Source: Pontimicrobium sp. SW4
GTDB taxonomy: Bacteria > Bacteroidota > Bacteroidia > Flavobacteriales > Flavobacteriaceae
Assembly (NCBI RefSeq): GCF_039954625.1
Contig: NZ_CP157199.1
Location: forward strand, 2,976,001-3,040,000
Length of the DNA stretch: 64,000 bases
Reading direction: 5' to 3'
The position numbers and the translations under genes are program-made. Below the pieces are notes generated by a model, which did no database searches, had not been told where the DNA came from, and was given only the letters and a program-made list of their open reading frames with translations. This document shows positions 46,621 to 55,487 of this stretch, piece after piece (within the stretch, counting starts at the first letter, position 1; each line of letters starts with the position of its first letter).

Positions 46621-47115
46621 TTAATTATTGTTTTGGGGTGTTTCTATTCTAAATCCAATATCTGTTATGCCTTCAAGGTTTTCAACGCCTTTAATTTGTC
46701 CGTTTTCACGCATTGCATGTTGAATTTTAACTAGATAATCTCCAGATTCTTCAAACACTACACCTTCCTTGTACCAAAGTTTGTTTTCTTTTACATCAGA
46801 AAATCCAGAGCCTAAAAATTCTCCATTTGGTTTTGTCATCTCGTACTCTAAAGTATCTGTTACTCTTTTTCCGTTTGGAAAATTCATCTCAACAATTAAA
46901 AATAAATTGCTGTATTTATAATCACTCGTATTTCTAAGATTTACAAATAAATCGTATGGTTTTAACGAATCTGGCGGTGTTAGGTAAAACTCAACTATAG
47001 AATCTTTATGCCATTGGTTTGGAACCGATTTATATTCGTCAAAAACACGATTAGAATCACAAGCAGTAATCCCAATACAAAGGATTACCAAAAAGGCACA
47101 AAATCTATTTCGCAT
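46621..47115 (-). CDS. gldH: Gliding-motility lipoprotein GldH
   Basis: 164 residues with a lipoprotein signal peptide ending IGITACD (Cys ~19). The body matches GldH, with NQWHKDSIVEFYL and LFVNLRNTSDYKYSNL segments typical of the family. GldH is an essential lipoprotein for gliding in Flavobacterium johnsoniae, in the gliding machinery coupled to type IX secretion. It overlaps the RicT-like gene by 11 nt. Confidence 0.88.
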   Translation of the reverse strand: MRNRFCAFLVILCIGITACDSNRVFDEYKSVPNQWHKDSIVEFYLTPPDSLKPYDLFVNLRNTSDYKYSNLFLIVEMNFPNGKRVTDTLEYEMTKPNGEFLGSGFSDVKENKLWYKEGVVFEESGDYLVKIQHAMRENGQIKGVENLEGITDIGFRIETPQNNN

Positions 47116-48265
47116 TATTTTTTGGTCTTCTTTTGTTTCTGTTTCTATTATTTCTACGTTTTTTTGAGCGTTTTGGACTATCGAAACGTGTTAAACTATC
47201 TTGTCCTACAACGTTTTCAAAATCTGTTTTAGTGTCTTCTACCAAGTCTTGTGCATATTCTTCGAGGCTAGCAACTTTTTTCTTCTTAGAATTAATTTCT
47301 ATTATTTCCTTAGCTTGCTCAGTAGTAAGTTTATGCCAATTCATCCACTCACCTTCATAGGCATACCACATATGTCCTCTAAAAATATCTGTTTTTTGGC
47401 AAACGCCAACACCTTTTTCTGTTTGTAGTTTAATCTCAGTCTTTGGAAAACTTTTTAAGGCATCTAAATAACTGTCTAACTCATAGTTTAAACAGCATTT
47501 AAGCTTTCCGCATTGTCCTGCTAATTTTTGTGGATTTAAAGATAATTGCTGATATCGTGCAGAAGAGGTACTTACTGAACGGAAATCAGTTAGCCAAGTA
47601 GAGCAGCATAATTCTCTTCCACAAGAACCAATACCTCCAAGCCTTGCAGCTTCTTGACGAAAACCTACTTGCTTCATTTCTATTCTGGTACGAAATTCTT
47701 TAGCAAACAACTTAATAAGTTCTCTAAAATCAACACGTTCTTCGGCGGTATAATAAAATGTGGCTTTACTTGCGTCTCCTTGATATTCGATATCAGAAAT
47801 TTTCATTTGCAACTTTAAATCAATAGCAAATTGTCTCGCCTTAACTTTCATTGCCTCTTCTTTGTCTCTTGCATCAGACCAAATATCAATATCTCTTTGG
47901 GAGGCTTTTCTATATATTTTAAAGACTTCTTCAGGTGTTTCATTTATATTTTTACGCTTCATTTGCACACGAACCAATTCACCTGCAAGTGTTACCATAC
48001 CAATGTCATGACCAGCTTGTGCTTGTGTGGCTACTACATCTCCAATACTAAGCGATAAGTTTTCAGTGTTTTTATAATAATCTTTTCTCCCGTTTTTAAA
48101 ACGTACTTCAACCCAATTAAAGGGTTTTTCTCCATTTGGGAGCGACATGTTTGCAAGCCAGTCAAAAACAGTGAGTTTGTTACAACTATCTGTACCGCAA
48201 GTACCATTGTTCTTGCATCCTTTAGGCTGACCGTCTTTACCAGTTGAGCAACTGTTACAAGCCAT
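47105..48265 (-). CDS. PSP1/RicT (YaaT)-family regulatory iron-sulfur protein
   Basis: 386 residues. The N-terminus is Cys-rich (MACNSCSTGK... GCKNNGTCGTDSC) and is an extension of the family. The PSP1 domain follows with the conserved GGIGSCGRELCCSTWL and AGQCGKLKCCLNYE motifs, the cysteine set that in B. subtilis RicT (YaaT) ligates an Fe-S cluster with RicA and RicF and helps RNase Y. In Bacteroidota its job is less clear. A basic C-terminal tail (KRSKKRRNNRNRNKR) could bind nucleic acid. First gene of the gldH-PBP1A operon. Confidence 0.82.
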   Translation of the reverse strand: MACNSCSTGKDGQPKGCKNNGTCGTDSCNKLTVFDWLANMSLPNGEKPFNWVEVRFKNGRKDYYKNTENLSLSIGDVVATQAQAGHDIGMVTLAGELVRVQMKRKNINETPEEVFKIYRKASQRDIDIWSDARDKEEAMKVKARQFAIDLKLQMKISDIEYQGDASKATFYYTAEERVDFRELIKLFAKEFRTRIEMKQVGFRQEAARLGGIGSCGRELCCSTWLTDFRSVSTSSARYQQLSLNPQKLAGQCGKLKCCLNYELDSYLDALKSFPKTEIKLQTEKGVGVCQKTDIFRGHMWYAYEGEWMNWHKLTTEQAKEIIEINSKKKKVASLEEYAQDLVEDTKTDFENVVGQDSLTRFDSPKRSKKRRNNRNRNKRRPKNNAK

Positions 48266-48406
48266 ATATTTTTATATATTGAATTCGCTAATAATTATAT
48301 ATTGCGAATGAAAGTTCATAAATCCTTTAAAAAGGTAAAGATAAGATTATTATAGAGACTTAAAACAAAGATTTTTTTTGACATCTCTTTATGGCTAATT
48401 TTAGTC

Positions 48407-49474
48407 CTATTTCTTTTTTAAAACATCAAAAATGTTTCTTAAATCTTTTTTATATGGTAGATAATCTGCTCTTCCTTTTTTAAAAATATCATTACTATTC
48501 CCTTGTCCTTTACGCAATGCTTTTTGTTCTTCATAAGGCAATGCATGAATATCTTTACAGTTGGTTGAACAGCAATTATTCATCTCTTGTTTACATTTTT
48601 CACATTGAATAAATAGTAAGTGACAAGCATCATTTGCGCAATTGGTATGCACATCAAATGGGCTACCACATTGGTGACATTGTGCAATAATATCGTCACT
48701 AATTTTTTCAGCCCTACGATCATCAAATACAAAGTTGTTTCCAATAAACTTATTTTCTAATCCCTTATCATTTACTTGACGTGTGTATTCAATAATACCT
48801 CCTTCAAGTTGGTATACATTTTTAAATCCTTTATGTTTAAAGTAAGCACTCGCTTTTTCGCAACGAATACCTCCTGTACAATACATTACTAGATTTTTGT
48901 CTTCTTTATATGCTTTCAGGTCCTCTTCAATAATGTCTAAAGATTCTCTAAAAGTATCCACATCTGGCGTTACAGCATTTTTAAAATGTCCTATTTCACT
49001 TTCGTAATGATTTCTCATATCAACTAAAATAGTATCTTCAGCTTCAATAAGTTCATTAAATTGTTCGGCGCCAACATGAATTCCTTTATTTCTTACATCA
49101 AACGTATCATCGTTAAGACCATCAGCAACAATTTTTTCACGTACTTTCACTTTAAGCTTCAAAAAAGACATATTATCTTGTTCTATAGCAATGTTTAAAC
49201 GAATGCCTCTTAAAAAATCAATTGTATCTAAATGATTTTTAAAAGCTTCAAACTGATCAGCTGGTAGTGATAATTGACCATTTATGCCTTCGTGAGCAAC
49301 ATAAATTCTGCCTAAAACATCTAATGCGTTCCAAGTGATGAATAAATGATCTCTAAATTCCTGAGGATTTTCAATTTTAGCGTACTGATAAAAAGAGAGT
49401 GTTAATCGATCTTTTCCTGCTTTTTCGATTAATTCTGCTCTTTCTTTTGCGCTTAATTTATTGTACAGTTGCAT
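48407..49474 (-). CDS. trhO: tRNA uridine-34 hydroxylase TrhO (rhodanese domain)
   Basis: 355 residues: an N-terminal acylphosphatase-like region, the rhodanese domain with C199 in MYCTGGIRC, and a C-terminal Cys-rich zinc-like region (CHQCGSPF, CHLLFIQCEKC). The layout is that of TrhO (YceA), which hydroxylates uridine 34 of certain tRNAs with oxygen. Full-length for the family. Transcribed leftward, apart from recA. Confidence 0.88.
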   Translation of the reverse strand: MQLYNKLSAKERAELIEKAGKDRLTLSFYQYAKIENPQEFRDHLFITWNALDVLGRIYVAHEGINGQLSLPADQFEAFKNHLDTIDFLRGIRLNIAIEQDNMSFLKLKVKVREKIVADGLNDDTFDVRNKGIHVGAEQFNELIEAEDTILVDMRNHYESEIGHFKNAVTPDVDTFRESLDIIEEDLKAYKEDKNLVMYCTGGIRCEKASAYFKHKGFKNVYQLEGGIIEYTRQVNDKGLENKFIGNNFVFDDRRAEKISDDIIAQCHQCGSPFDVHTNCANDACHLLFIQCEKCKQEMNNCCSTNCKDIHALPYEEQKALRKGQGNSNDIFKKGRADYLPYKKDLRNIFDVLKKK

Positions 49475-49548
49475 GCTATACTAATTTTAAGGTTAAAGAA
49501 TATTTTGACAAAGGTACTGATTTTGATTAAAAGACAATGTTCGAGCAT

Positions 49549-49580
49549 AAAAAAACACTTTAAAATTTTATTTAAAGTGT
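49549..49580 (-). terminator. Orphan intrinsic terminator, minus strand
   Basis: Perfect 10-bp stem ACACTTTAAA/TTTAAAGTGT with an ATTTTA loop and a seven-T run read on the minus strand. No gene ends here on that strand. Confidence 0.6.
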
Positions 49581-49750
49581 CTTCAAAACTTAATAATGGT
49601 TCATTTATTTTTTATCTAAATCTTAGACAAAATATCACTTAAAATTCTTTATAAAAAAGAGCTTCTAAATGCTTTTTCATAGCATAAAATTTCCCAGTAC
49701 TGTTTAGTAGATGCAAAAACTTTTAAAAGGTTGCGTTATAAAATTGTTTG

Positions 49751-49777
49751 ATGCTAAAAGATATATTATTTTAGCAT
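49751..49777. promoter_or_regulatory. Palindromic element in the recA promoter region
   Basis: 9-bp perfect inverted arms ATGCTAAAA and TTTTAGCAT around a 9-bp A/T-rich centre, 26 nt upstream of the recA ATG and overlapping its likely -7 element. A DNA-damage repressor could bind here, but the sequence does not match known LexA boxes. Confidence 0.4.
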
Positions 49778-49802
49778 ACAATAGAAAAGAAAATTAGAAG
49801 CA

Positions 49803-50807
49803 ATGAGCAACGAAAAAGAAGCAAAATTAAAAGCACTGAAGCTTACATTAGATAAATTAGATAAGGCTTACGGAAAAGGAACTGTAATGAAAATGAGTGA
49901 TCAAGCTGTAGTGGACATTGATGCTATTTCATCTGGTTCACTAGGATTGGATATAGCCTTAGGAGTTGGCGGTTATCCTCGTGGTCGCGTTATAGAGATA
50001 TATGGTCCAGAATCATCTGGTAAAACAACATTAACACTCCATGCTATTGCAGAAGCTCAAAAAGCTGGAGGAATTGCTGCATTTATTGATGCTGAACACG
50101 CTTTTGATCGTTTTTATGCTCAAAATTTAGGTGTAGATATTGATAATTTAATTATTTCTCAGCCAGATAATGGTGAGCAAGCACTTGAAATTGCTGATAA
50201 TTTAATTCGTTCAGGTGCCATTGATATTGTTGTAATTGATTCTGTTGCTGCATTAACCCCTAAAAGTGAAATTGAAGGAGAGATGGGAGACTCAAAAATG
50301 GGGCTTCATGCTCGTTTAATGTCACAAGCATTACGAAAACTAACAGCTTCAATAAGCAAGACACATTGTACTGTTATTTTTATAAATCAATTAAGAGAAA
50401 AGATTGGTGTTATGTTTGGTAATCCAGAAACTACAACTGGTGGAAATGCTCTTAAATTCTATGCTTCTGTGCGATTAGATATTAGACGATCAACACAAAT
50501 AAAAAGTAGTGACGGTAACGTTTTAGGTAACAAAACGCGTGTCAAAGTTGTAAAAAACAAAGTTGCTCCTCCGTTTAAACTTGCAGAGTTTGATATTATG
50601 TATGGAGAAGGAATATCTAAAGTTGGTGAAATATTAGACATTGCAGTAGAAAATGAAATTGTAAAGAAAAGTGGGTCTTGGTTTAGTTATCAAGATTCAA
50701 AGCTTGGTCAAGGTAGAGACGCTGTAAAAAGCATGTTAAAGGATAATCCTGACTTAATGGATGATCTCGAAGAAAAAATAAAAGTAATAATTTCAGAAAA
50801 TAAATAA
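49803..50807 (+). CDS. recA: Recombinase RecA
   Basis: 334 residues with Walker [10 protein letters not shown] (68-76), Walker [11 protein letters not shown], the L2/DNA-binding segment with [21 protein letters not shown], and the C-terminal domain. It forms filaments on single-stranded DNA for strand exchange and stimulates LexA-type autoproteolysis. Length is normal with a short acidic C-terminus. A terminator follows. Confidence 0.96.
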   Translation: MSNEKEAKLKALKLTLDKLDKAYGKGTVMKMSDQAVVDIDAISSGSLGLDIALGVGGYPRGRVIEIYGPESSGKTTLTLHAIAEAQKAGGIAAFIDAEHAFDRFYAQNLGVDIDNLIISQPDNGEQALEIADNLIRSGAIDIVVIDSVAALTPKSEIEGEMGDSKMGLHARLMSQALRKLTASISKTHCTVIFINQLREKIGVMFGNPETTTGGNALKFYASVRLDIRRSTQIKSSDGNVLGNKTRVKVVKNKVAPPFKLAEFDIMYGEGISKVGEILDIAVENEIVKKSGSWFSYQDSKLGQGRDAVKSMLKDNPDLMDDLEEKIKVIISENK

Positions 50808-50812
50808 CCCTT

Positions 50813-50838
50813 AAATCCCGTCTTATCGGGATTTTTTT
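50813..50838 (+). terminator. Intrinsic terminator after recA
   Basis: Perfect 8-bp stem AAATCCCG/CGGGATTT with a TCTTAT loop, running into a T-run. Confidence 0.85.
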
Positions 50839-50920
50839 ATATTACTAACGCAACCTTTTTAAAGAATGCTCATCTAATGTATGAAGTTAGTATTATAATT
50901 AAATAATATACATGTGATAA

Positions 50921-51463
50921 TTGAGTTTAGAACAACTCTTACAAAAGTGCAGAAACAATGATACAAAGGCGCAAAGTGATTTATATAAGCTCTACTCGAG
51001 CAAGCTTTTCGCTCTTTGTTTAAAGTATTGTAGAAATCGTGCAGAAGCTGAAGACACTCTGCAAGATGCTTTTTTGACAATTTTTAAAAAAATATCACAG
51101 TATAGTGGGAAAGGATCTTTGGAAGGTTGGTTAAAACGAATTACTATTAATACTGCTTTACAGCGTTACAGAACCCAAGGGGTTTTTGATATAGTTAATG
51201 AAAATCAAATTGAAGATGTTTATGTTGAAATAGAAACTGAAACTGTAGATATAGATTTTTTACTAAACTCAATACAAGAGCTTCCGGATAGATATAGATT
51301 GGTGTTTAACCTATATGTGTTAGATGGATATTCTCACAAAGAGATTAGCGGTATGTTAGAAATAACTACAGGAACAACAAAATCAAATCTTGCTCGAGCA
51401 AGAAAAATATTAAAAGATAAAGTAGAAAGTTATATGGCGAATTTAGATTCGCAATCATTATGA
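50921..51463 (+). CDS. ECF-type RNA polymerase sigma factor
   Basis: 180 residues. Region 2 includes ALCLKYCRNRAEAEDTLQDAF (split: ALCLKYCRN and EAEDTLQDAF) and GSLEGWLKRI; region 4 has LPDRYRLVFNLYVLDGYSH and the HTH EISGMLEITTG. No ATG is available: a stop codon directly precedes the TTG at 50921, so TTG is the probable start. It overlaps the next gene by 4 nt, the usual pairing with an anti-sigma protein. Regulon unknown. Confidence 0.85.
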   Translation: MSLEQLLQKCRNNDTKAQSDLYKLYSSKLFALCLKYCRNRAEAEDTLQDAFLTIFKKISQYSGKGSLEGWLKRITINTALQRYRTQGVFDIVNENQIEDVYVEIETETVDIDFLLNSIQELPDRYRLVFNLYVLDGYSHKEISGMLEITTGTTKSNLARARKILKDKVESYMANLDSQSL

Positions 51464-53013
51464 AAAATGAAAAAAAACATATAGATAGGTTATTTCAAGA
51501 AGGACTAAAAAATTTCGAGGCATCACCTAGTCTTTCTGTTTGGGATAATGTTTCTGAGCAATTGCTTAATAACCATAAGCAACGCAAAGTAATTCCATTA
51601 TGGATGAAACTTTCTGCAATTGCAGCAGGCTTGCTATTGTTAATCACTTTAGGAAATAATATATTTTTTCAAGACAACAATTCTGCTCCAGATGTAAACG
51701 AAACTATTGTGGATACCGAACCTAGAAACAAACAAAATACTAAAAATCCTGATAGTACTTTGGATTCAAAAACAATTGACTCCGATAATGTTATTGATGC
51801 TGAAAAGTTAGCTCAAGAAGATTCTAATTTAAATGAGAACGCCACTAAAAAACAACCATCAAACAATATCCAAAAGAATTCCAAAAATGCCATAATAAAT
51901 AAAAATGAGTCTGTTGTAGCGAATAATGATAAAGTCTCCACTTCTTCCAAAGGCAAGTTGACAAATAAAGCTATTACTAATACCGTTGCTTCTAATTCAA
52001 ATTCTGAAAAAACTAATGAAGTTGAATCTCAAAAAAATTCTATTCAAAAAGAACTTTCAAAAACCTATGATGAAAAATCTACAGTAGCTAATCTTGAAAA
52101 TTCAAAGCTTAACAAACTTAGAAATGAAGAAGATTTGAGTAAGGATGAAAAATCAACAATTACTGACGCCATAGCTGAAAATGCTAAAGTTGATAAAAAA
52201 GATAGTGACATTGGAAAAATTTCAATTGAAGAGGCTATTGCTGAAAACAATAAAACAAAAGAAATAGAAGACGAGTTAACAGAAGAAGAAATTTCTAAGC
52301 GCTGGAGTTTAGCTCCAAATATTGCACCTGTTTACTTTAATTCGCTAGGAACTGGATCTTCCATGGATGCTGAATTTGTAAACAACACAAAATCGGGAGA
52401 AGTTAATATGAGTTATGGTGTGTCAGCTAGTTATGCTATAAATGATAAAATTAATGTTAGAGTTGGTGTTAATAATGTGAAACTTGGTTACAATACACAT
52501 GATGTTTTTGATGCTAACGATATGGAATTAAATCCTATTAAATCTATTGCTACTAAAAATATTGACATTGATAAAACTCCTGCTGAATTAGCTTATGTTA
52601 CTGTAGCAGGAATGAGTTTTGCTCAAGTACCTGAACCTCTGTCAAACGATTTTAATGCCTCAATTAATCAAGAATTAGGATTTTTAGAAATCCCTTTAGA
52701 GATTCAATATAAAATCACAAATACTAAATTAGGAGTTAATGCCATTGGAGGTTTTAGCGCCTTATTTTTAAATACAAACGAAATTTATTCTACGTTAAAT
52801 GGTAATAGTACTTTAATTGGCAAGGCAACAAATATTAATAATTTGAGTTATAGTGCTAACCTTGGGTTAGGTTTTAACTATAAAGTATCAAATAATATTA
52901 ATATAAATCTTGAACCTATGTTTAAATATCAATTAAACACTTTTAGAAATACTTCTGGTAACTTTAAGCCATATTTTATAGGAGTATATTCTGGTTTGAG
53001 CTTTAAATTTTAA
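51460..53013 (+). CDS. Membrane protein with outer-membrane barrel tail, possible anti-sigma
   Basis: 517 residues in three parts. A cytoplasmic N-terminus (~1-45) precedes one membrane helix (~46-68). A long low-complexity linker follows (~70-275), rich in Asn, Ser, Lys and Glu, like a periplasm-spanning stalk. The C-terminal ~235 residues, with repeated beta-strands (NMSYGVSASYAINDKINVRVGV and a terminal SGLSFKF), look like an outer-membrane beta-barrel. The arrangement could connect inner and outer membranes. Coupled 4-nt overlap with the sigma gene suggests it controls the sigma factor. A classical ZAS zinc motif is not evident, so anti-sigma is inferred. Confidence 0.68.
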   Translation: MKNEKKHIDRLFQEGLKNFEASPSLSVWDNVSEQLLNNHKQRKVIPLWMKLSAIAAGLLLLITLGNNIFFQDNNSAPDVNETIVDTEPRNKQNTKNPDSTLDSKTIDSDNVIDAEKLAQEDSNLNENATKKQPSNNIQKNSKNAIINKNESVVANNDKVSTSSKGKLTNKAITNTVASNSNSEKTNEVESQKNSIQKELSKTYDEKSTVANLENSKLNKLRNEEDLSKDEKSTITDAIAENAKVDKKDSDIGKISIEEAIAENNKTKEIEDELTEEEISKRWSLAPNIAPVYFNSLGTGSSMDAEFVNNTKSGEVNMSYGVSASYAINDKINVRVGVNNVKLGYNTHDVFDANDMELNPIKSIATKNIDIDKTPAELAYVTVAGMSFAQVPEPLSNDFNASINQELGFLEIPLEIQYKITNTKLGVNAIGGFSALFLNTNEIYSTLNGNSTLIGKATNINNLSYSANLGLGFNYKVSNNININLEPMFKYQLNTFRNTSGNFKPYFIGVYSGLSFKF

Positions 53014-53072
53014 GATTTTTTAGTTGGTTAGGTTGGTTATTGTACTTTGACTTAGAAGTATCAATAATTTTT

Positions 53073-53104
53073 AAAAGTCACTCTTAGCAGAGTGACTTTT
53101 TTTA
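53073..53104. terminator. Bidirectional terminator
   Basis: Stem AAAAGTCACTC/GAGTGACTTTT with a TTAGCA loop and T-runs on both sides, between convergent genes. Confidence 0.85.
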
Positions 53105-53842
53105 TACTTGAAGCTCTTGCAAAATAATATCTCTAGAAGCATTATTCAATTGTTTTGTGTCTTCAATTTCCAAATGCTTTGTATCTAAGAATTCATGAAT
53201 TTTTACACGTAGCATTCCTGGGCCTCCACTAAAAAAAGTGTATGAAAATCGTTTTTTGTTATCGTAAAAAATTATTGGTACAATTGGAATTTCATGCTTG
53301 ATTGCTAATCTAAAAGCACCGTCTTTAAAATCAGCTAAAAGAACTTCTTCTTCTGGCACTAAACCTTCAGGAAAAATACAAATACTCAATCCAGATTGTA
53401 AACGTCTTTGTGCTCTTAAAAAAACTGCTTGCCTGCTCTTAGCGCTACTTCTATCAACTAGTATGCATGTCCTTTTATAGAAAAATCCGAATAACGGAAT
53501 TTTAGCTAATTCCTTTTTCCCAACAAACACAAAAGGGTTCTCCTTAATAGTCACTAACATCAGCATAATGTCAATCATAGATGTGTGGTTGGCAATAAAC
53601 ATATAACTTTTACCTTTTTCTAACTTTTGCAGCTTAGTGATTTTCCAGCTACAACCCATGCCAATTAAAATAAATTTTGACCAAATACGTGCTAACTTAA
53701 AAAAGAAAGGATACCATCGTTCTTTAGTTATGGAAACAATAAGAAAAGGAAATAGAATAATTATTGGTACAGCAACAAGTACATAAAACCAAATACGATA
53801 TAAAATCCAGAAAGGATATTTTAAAAATTTCATTAGAGCCAA
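53102..53842 (-). CDS. 1-acylglycerol-3-phosphate acyltransferase (PlsC-like)
   Basis: 246 residues with N-terminal membrane helices and motifs NHTSMID (HX4D) and FPEGLVPEEE, where the usual FPEGTRS is replaced by FPEGLVP. The lack of the TRS residues suggests a different acyl acceptor or a lyso-phospholipid acyltransferase in the inner membrane. It is the second PlsC-like gene in the window. Confidence 0.85.
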   Translation of the reverse strand: MALMKFLKYPFWILYRIWFYVLVAVPIIILFPFLIVSITKERWYPFFFKLARIWSKFILIGMGCSWKITKLQKLEKGKSYMFIANHTSMIDIMLMLVTIKENPFVFVGKKELAKIPLFGFFYKRTCILVDRSSAKSRQAVFLRAQRRLQSGLSICIFPEGLVPEEEVLLADFKDGAFRLAIKHEIPIVPIIFYDNKKRFSYTFFSGGPGMLRVKIHEFLDTKHLEIEDTKQLNNASRDIILQELQV

Positions 53843-53857
53843 ATCTAATTAATTTAA

Positions 53858-53888
53858 TTGAGCTATTCTATCAAAAAAATTACCTTTG
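53858..53888 (+). promoter_or_regulatory. trpS promoter
   Basis: TTG (53858-53860), a 20-nt spacer, then TACCTTTG (53881-53888), an exact TAnnTTTG match. The leader to the ATG is about 50 nt. Confidence 0.6.
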
Positions 53889-53944
53889 TGTTCATTATAA
53901 AGAATTATTAATTAAAGATATTCCTACTTTCGTGGGAAATGAAT

Positions 53945-54913
53945 ATGGCTAGAATACTAACTGGTGTGCAAAGTACAGGAACACCGCACTTAGGAAATCT
54001 TTTAGGAGCAATTATTCCTGCAATACAAATGAGTAATGACCCAAACAATGAGTCATTTCTATTTATTGCAGATATGCACTCATTAACCCAAATAAAAGAT
54101 GCTGATACGTTAAAAAACAATACTTACTCTACTGCTGCTGCTTGGTTAGCCTTTGGTTTAAATATTGATAAAACCGTGTTTTATCGCCAAAGTGATGTAC
54201 CTCAAGTAACTGAACTTTCATGGTATTTAAGCTGTTTCTTTCCTTATCAAAGATTGACGTTAGCACATAGTTTTAAGGACAAAGCTGATAGATTAGAAGA
54301 TGTAAACGCAGGTTTGTTTACCTATCCAATGCTTATGGCTGCAGATATTTTATTGTACGATGCTCATATTATTCCTGTTGGAAAAGACCAATTACAACAT
54401 ATTGAAATGACACGTGATGTCGCCTCACGTTTTCATTCAAAAGTTGGAGAAACCTTTGTAATACCTGAGGCTGATATACAAAAAGACACTATGTATGTTC
54501 CTGGAACAGATGGTGGTAAAATGAGTAAAAGCCAAAATAATATTATCAATTTGTTTTTGCCAGATAAGCAATTGCGAAAACAAATTATGGCTATTGCTAC
54601 AGATAGTACACCTTTAGAAGATCCTAAAGACTGGAAAACCTGCAATTGCTTTGCGCTTTACAAGCTCGTTGCTAATGACGCTCAAATAGCAGACATGAAA
54701 ACCAATTACTCTACAGGTGGTTATGGTTATGGCCATGCAAAACAAGCTTTATTTGAATTACTCATTGATAAATTCTCATCTGAAAGAGAGCGTTACAATT
54801 ATTATATGGATAACCTCAACGAAATTGACAAAGCCTTGGCTATTGGTGCTGAAAAAGCAAAAGTAGTGGCTGATGGTGTTTTGAGAAGAGTTCGTGCTAA
54901 GGTTGGGTATTAA
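53945..54913 (+). CDS. trpS: Tryptophanyl-tRNA synthetase
   Basis: 322 residues. HIGH-type motif HLGN (15-18) in GTPHLGNLLGA and KMSKS in GGKMSKSQNN near 198; class I Rossmann fold. It charges tRNA-Trp with tryptophan. The ATG at 53945 (MARILTG) matches the family; an ATG two codons upstream at 53939 is an alternative. It stands alone. Confidence 0.95.
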   Translation: MARILTGVQSTGTPHLGNLLGAIIPAIQMSNDPNNESFLFIADMHSLTQIKDADTLKNNTYSTAAAWLAFGLNIDKTVFYRQSDVPQVTELSWYLSCFFPYQRLTLAHSFKDKADRLEDVNAGLFTYPMLMAADILLYDAHIIPVGKDQLQHIEMTRDVASRFHSKVGETFVIPEADIQKDTMYVPGTDGGKMSKSQNNIINLFLPDKQLRKQIMAIATDSTPLEDPKDWKTCNCFALYKLVANDAQIADMKTNYSTGGYGYGHAKQALFELLIDKFSSERERYNYYMDNLNEIDKALAIGAEKAKVVADGVLRRVRAKVGY

Positions 54914-54949
54914 TAAATCCTTACGCAGAAAGTGACGTAAATGTTTACT

Positions 54950-55455
54950 TTAATTTCGAAATATAATTTGAGTAGCATTGTAATCGTAATGAAATCTAAT
55001 TTCAATTTTATAGTCTTGTTTTTCCCATAAAATAAAATCAGGTGTCTCATTTATAGAAACTTCTTTAGTAGAATATTTTCGTTTTCTTAGTTTTTGATGA
55101 AATTCATCTTTGTTCATAGAGTCTGATTCATATATCAATTTATCTATCTTAGATATATGTGCTGGGTTGTTATATGTATTAATAAAAGCATCTAAAAAGC
55201 ATTTATCTACAATTGAAATAGACTTAACAGTTATCAACTGTATTAGCTTTTTCTCATCAAGTGTTACGGACACGCTATTAATTTGTGTCCCAAAATATTC
55301 TATATTCATTTCAAATTCAAATATTCTAGGTGTGTATCCTTCTATTTCACATAATTTATCTTTAACTAATTCTAAGCTTTCTTCCTTTAATAATTCTTCT
55401 AAAGGTTGCTCTAAATAATAAATAAAATTTATCGTTTTTTCTTCCAGTTTATAGT
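54950..55455 (-). pseudogene. Hypothetical gene lacking a usual start codon
   Basis: The open frame runs from a stop near 55456 to the stop at 54950, about 168 codons. The first ATG (55309) comes only after ~48 codons that look like coding sequence (for example LEQPLEELLKEESLELV and CEIEGYTPRIFEFE). Without ATG, GTG or TTG at the 5' end, the gene may have lost its start, be truncated, or use an unusual codon such as CTG at ~55434. From the ATG it would make 119 residues of mixed alpha/beta character. No domain recognised. It sits 32 nt downstream of dprA on the same strand. Confidence 0.5.
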
Positions 55456-55487
55456 TTCAATTAAAAGATTCCTGTATTCAGAAGAAT

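Larger units (their letters stand above)
49475..49802. other. Intergenic region trhO-recA: promoter palindrome and orphan terminator
   Basis: 328 bp with no firm gene. It holds a minus-strand terminator-like hairpin (49549-49580), a minus-strand ORF of ~28 codons with an internal ATG at 49680 (49639-49722), and the palindrome at 49751-49777. A TTG (49744-49746) and TATTTTAG (49767-49774) may form the recA promoter. Confidence 0.45.

Noticed and set aside
48266..48406. ATTCGC/GCGAAT inverted repeat upstream of the RicT-like gene
   Set aside because: Only 6-bp arms with an AT-rich 15-bp spacer, too weak to call an operator.
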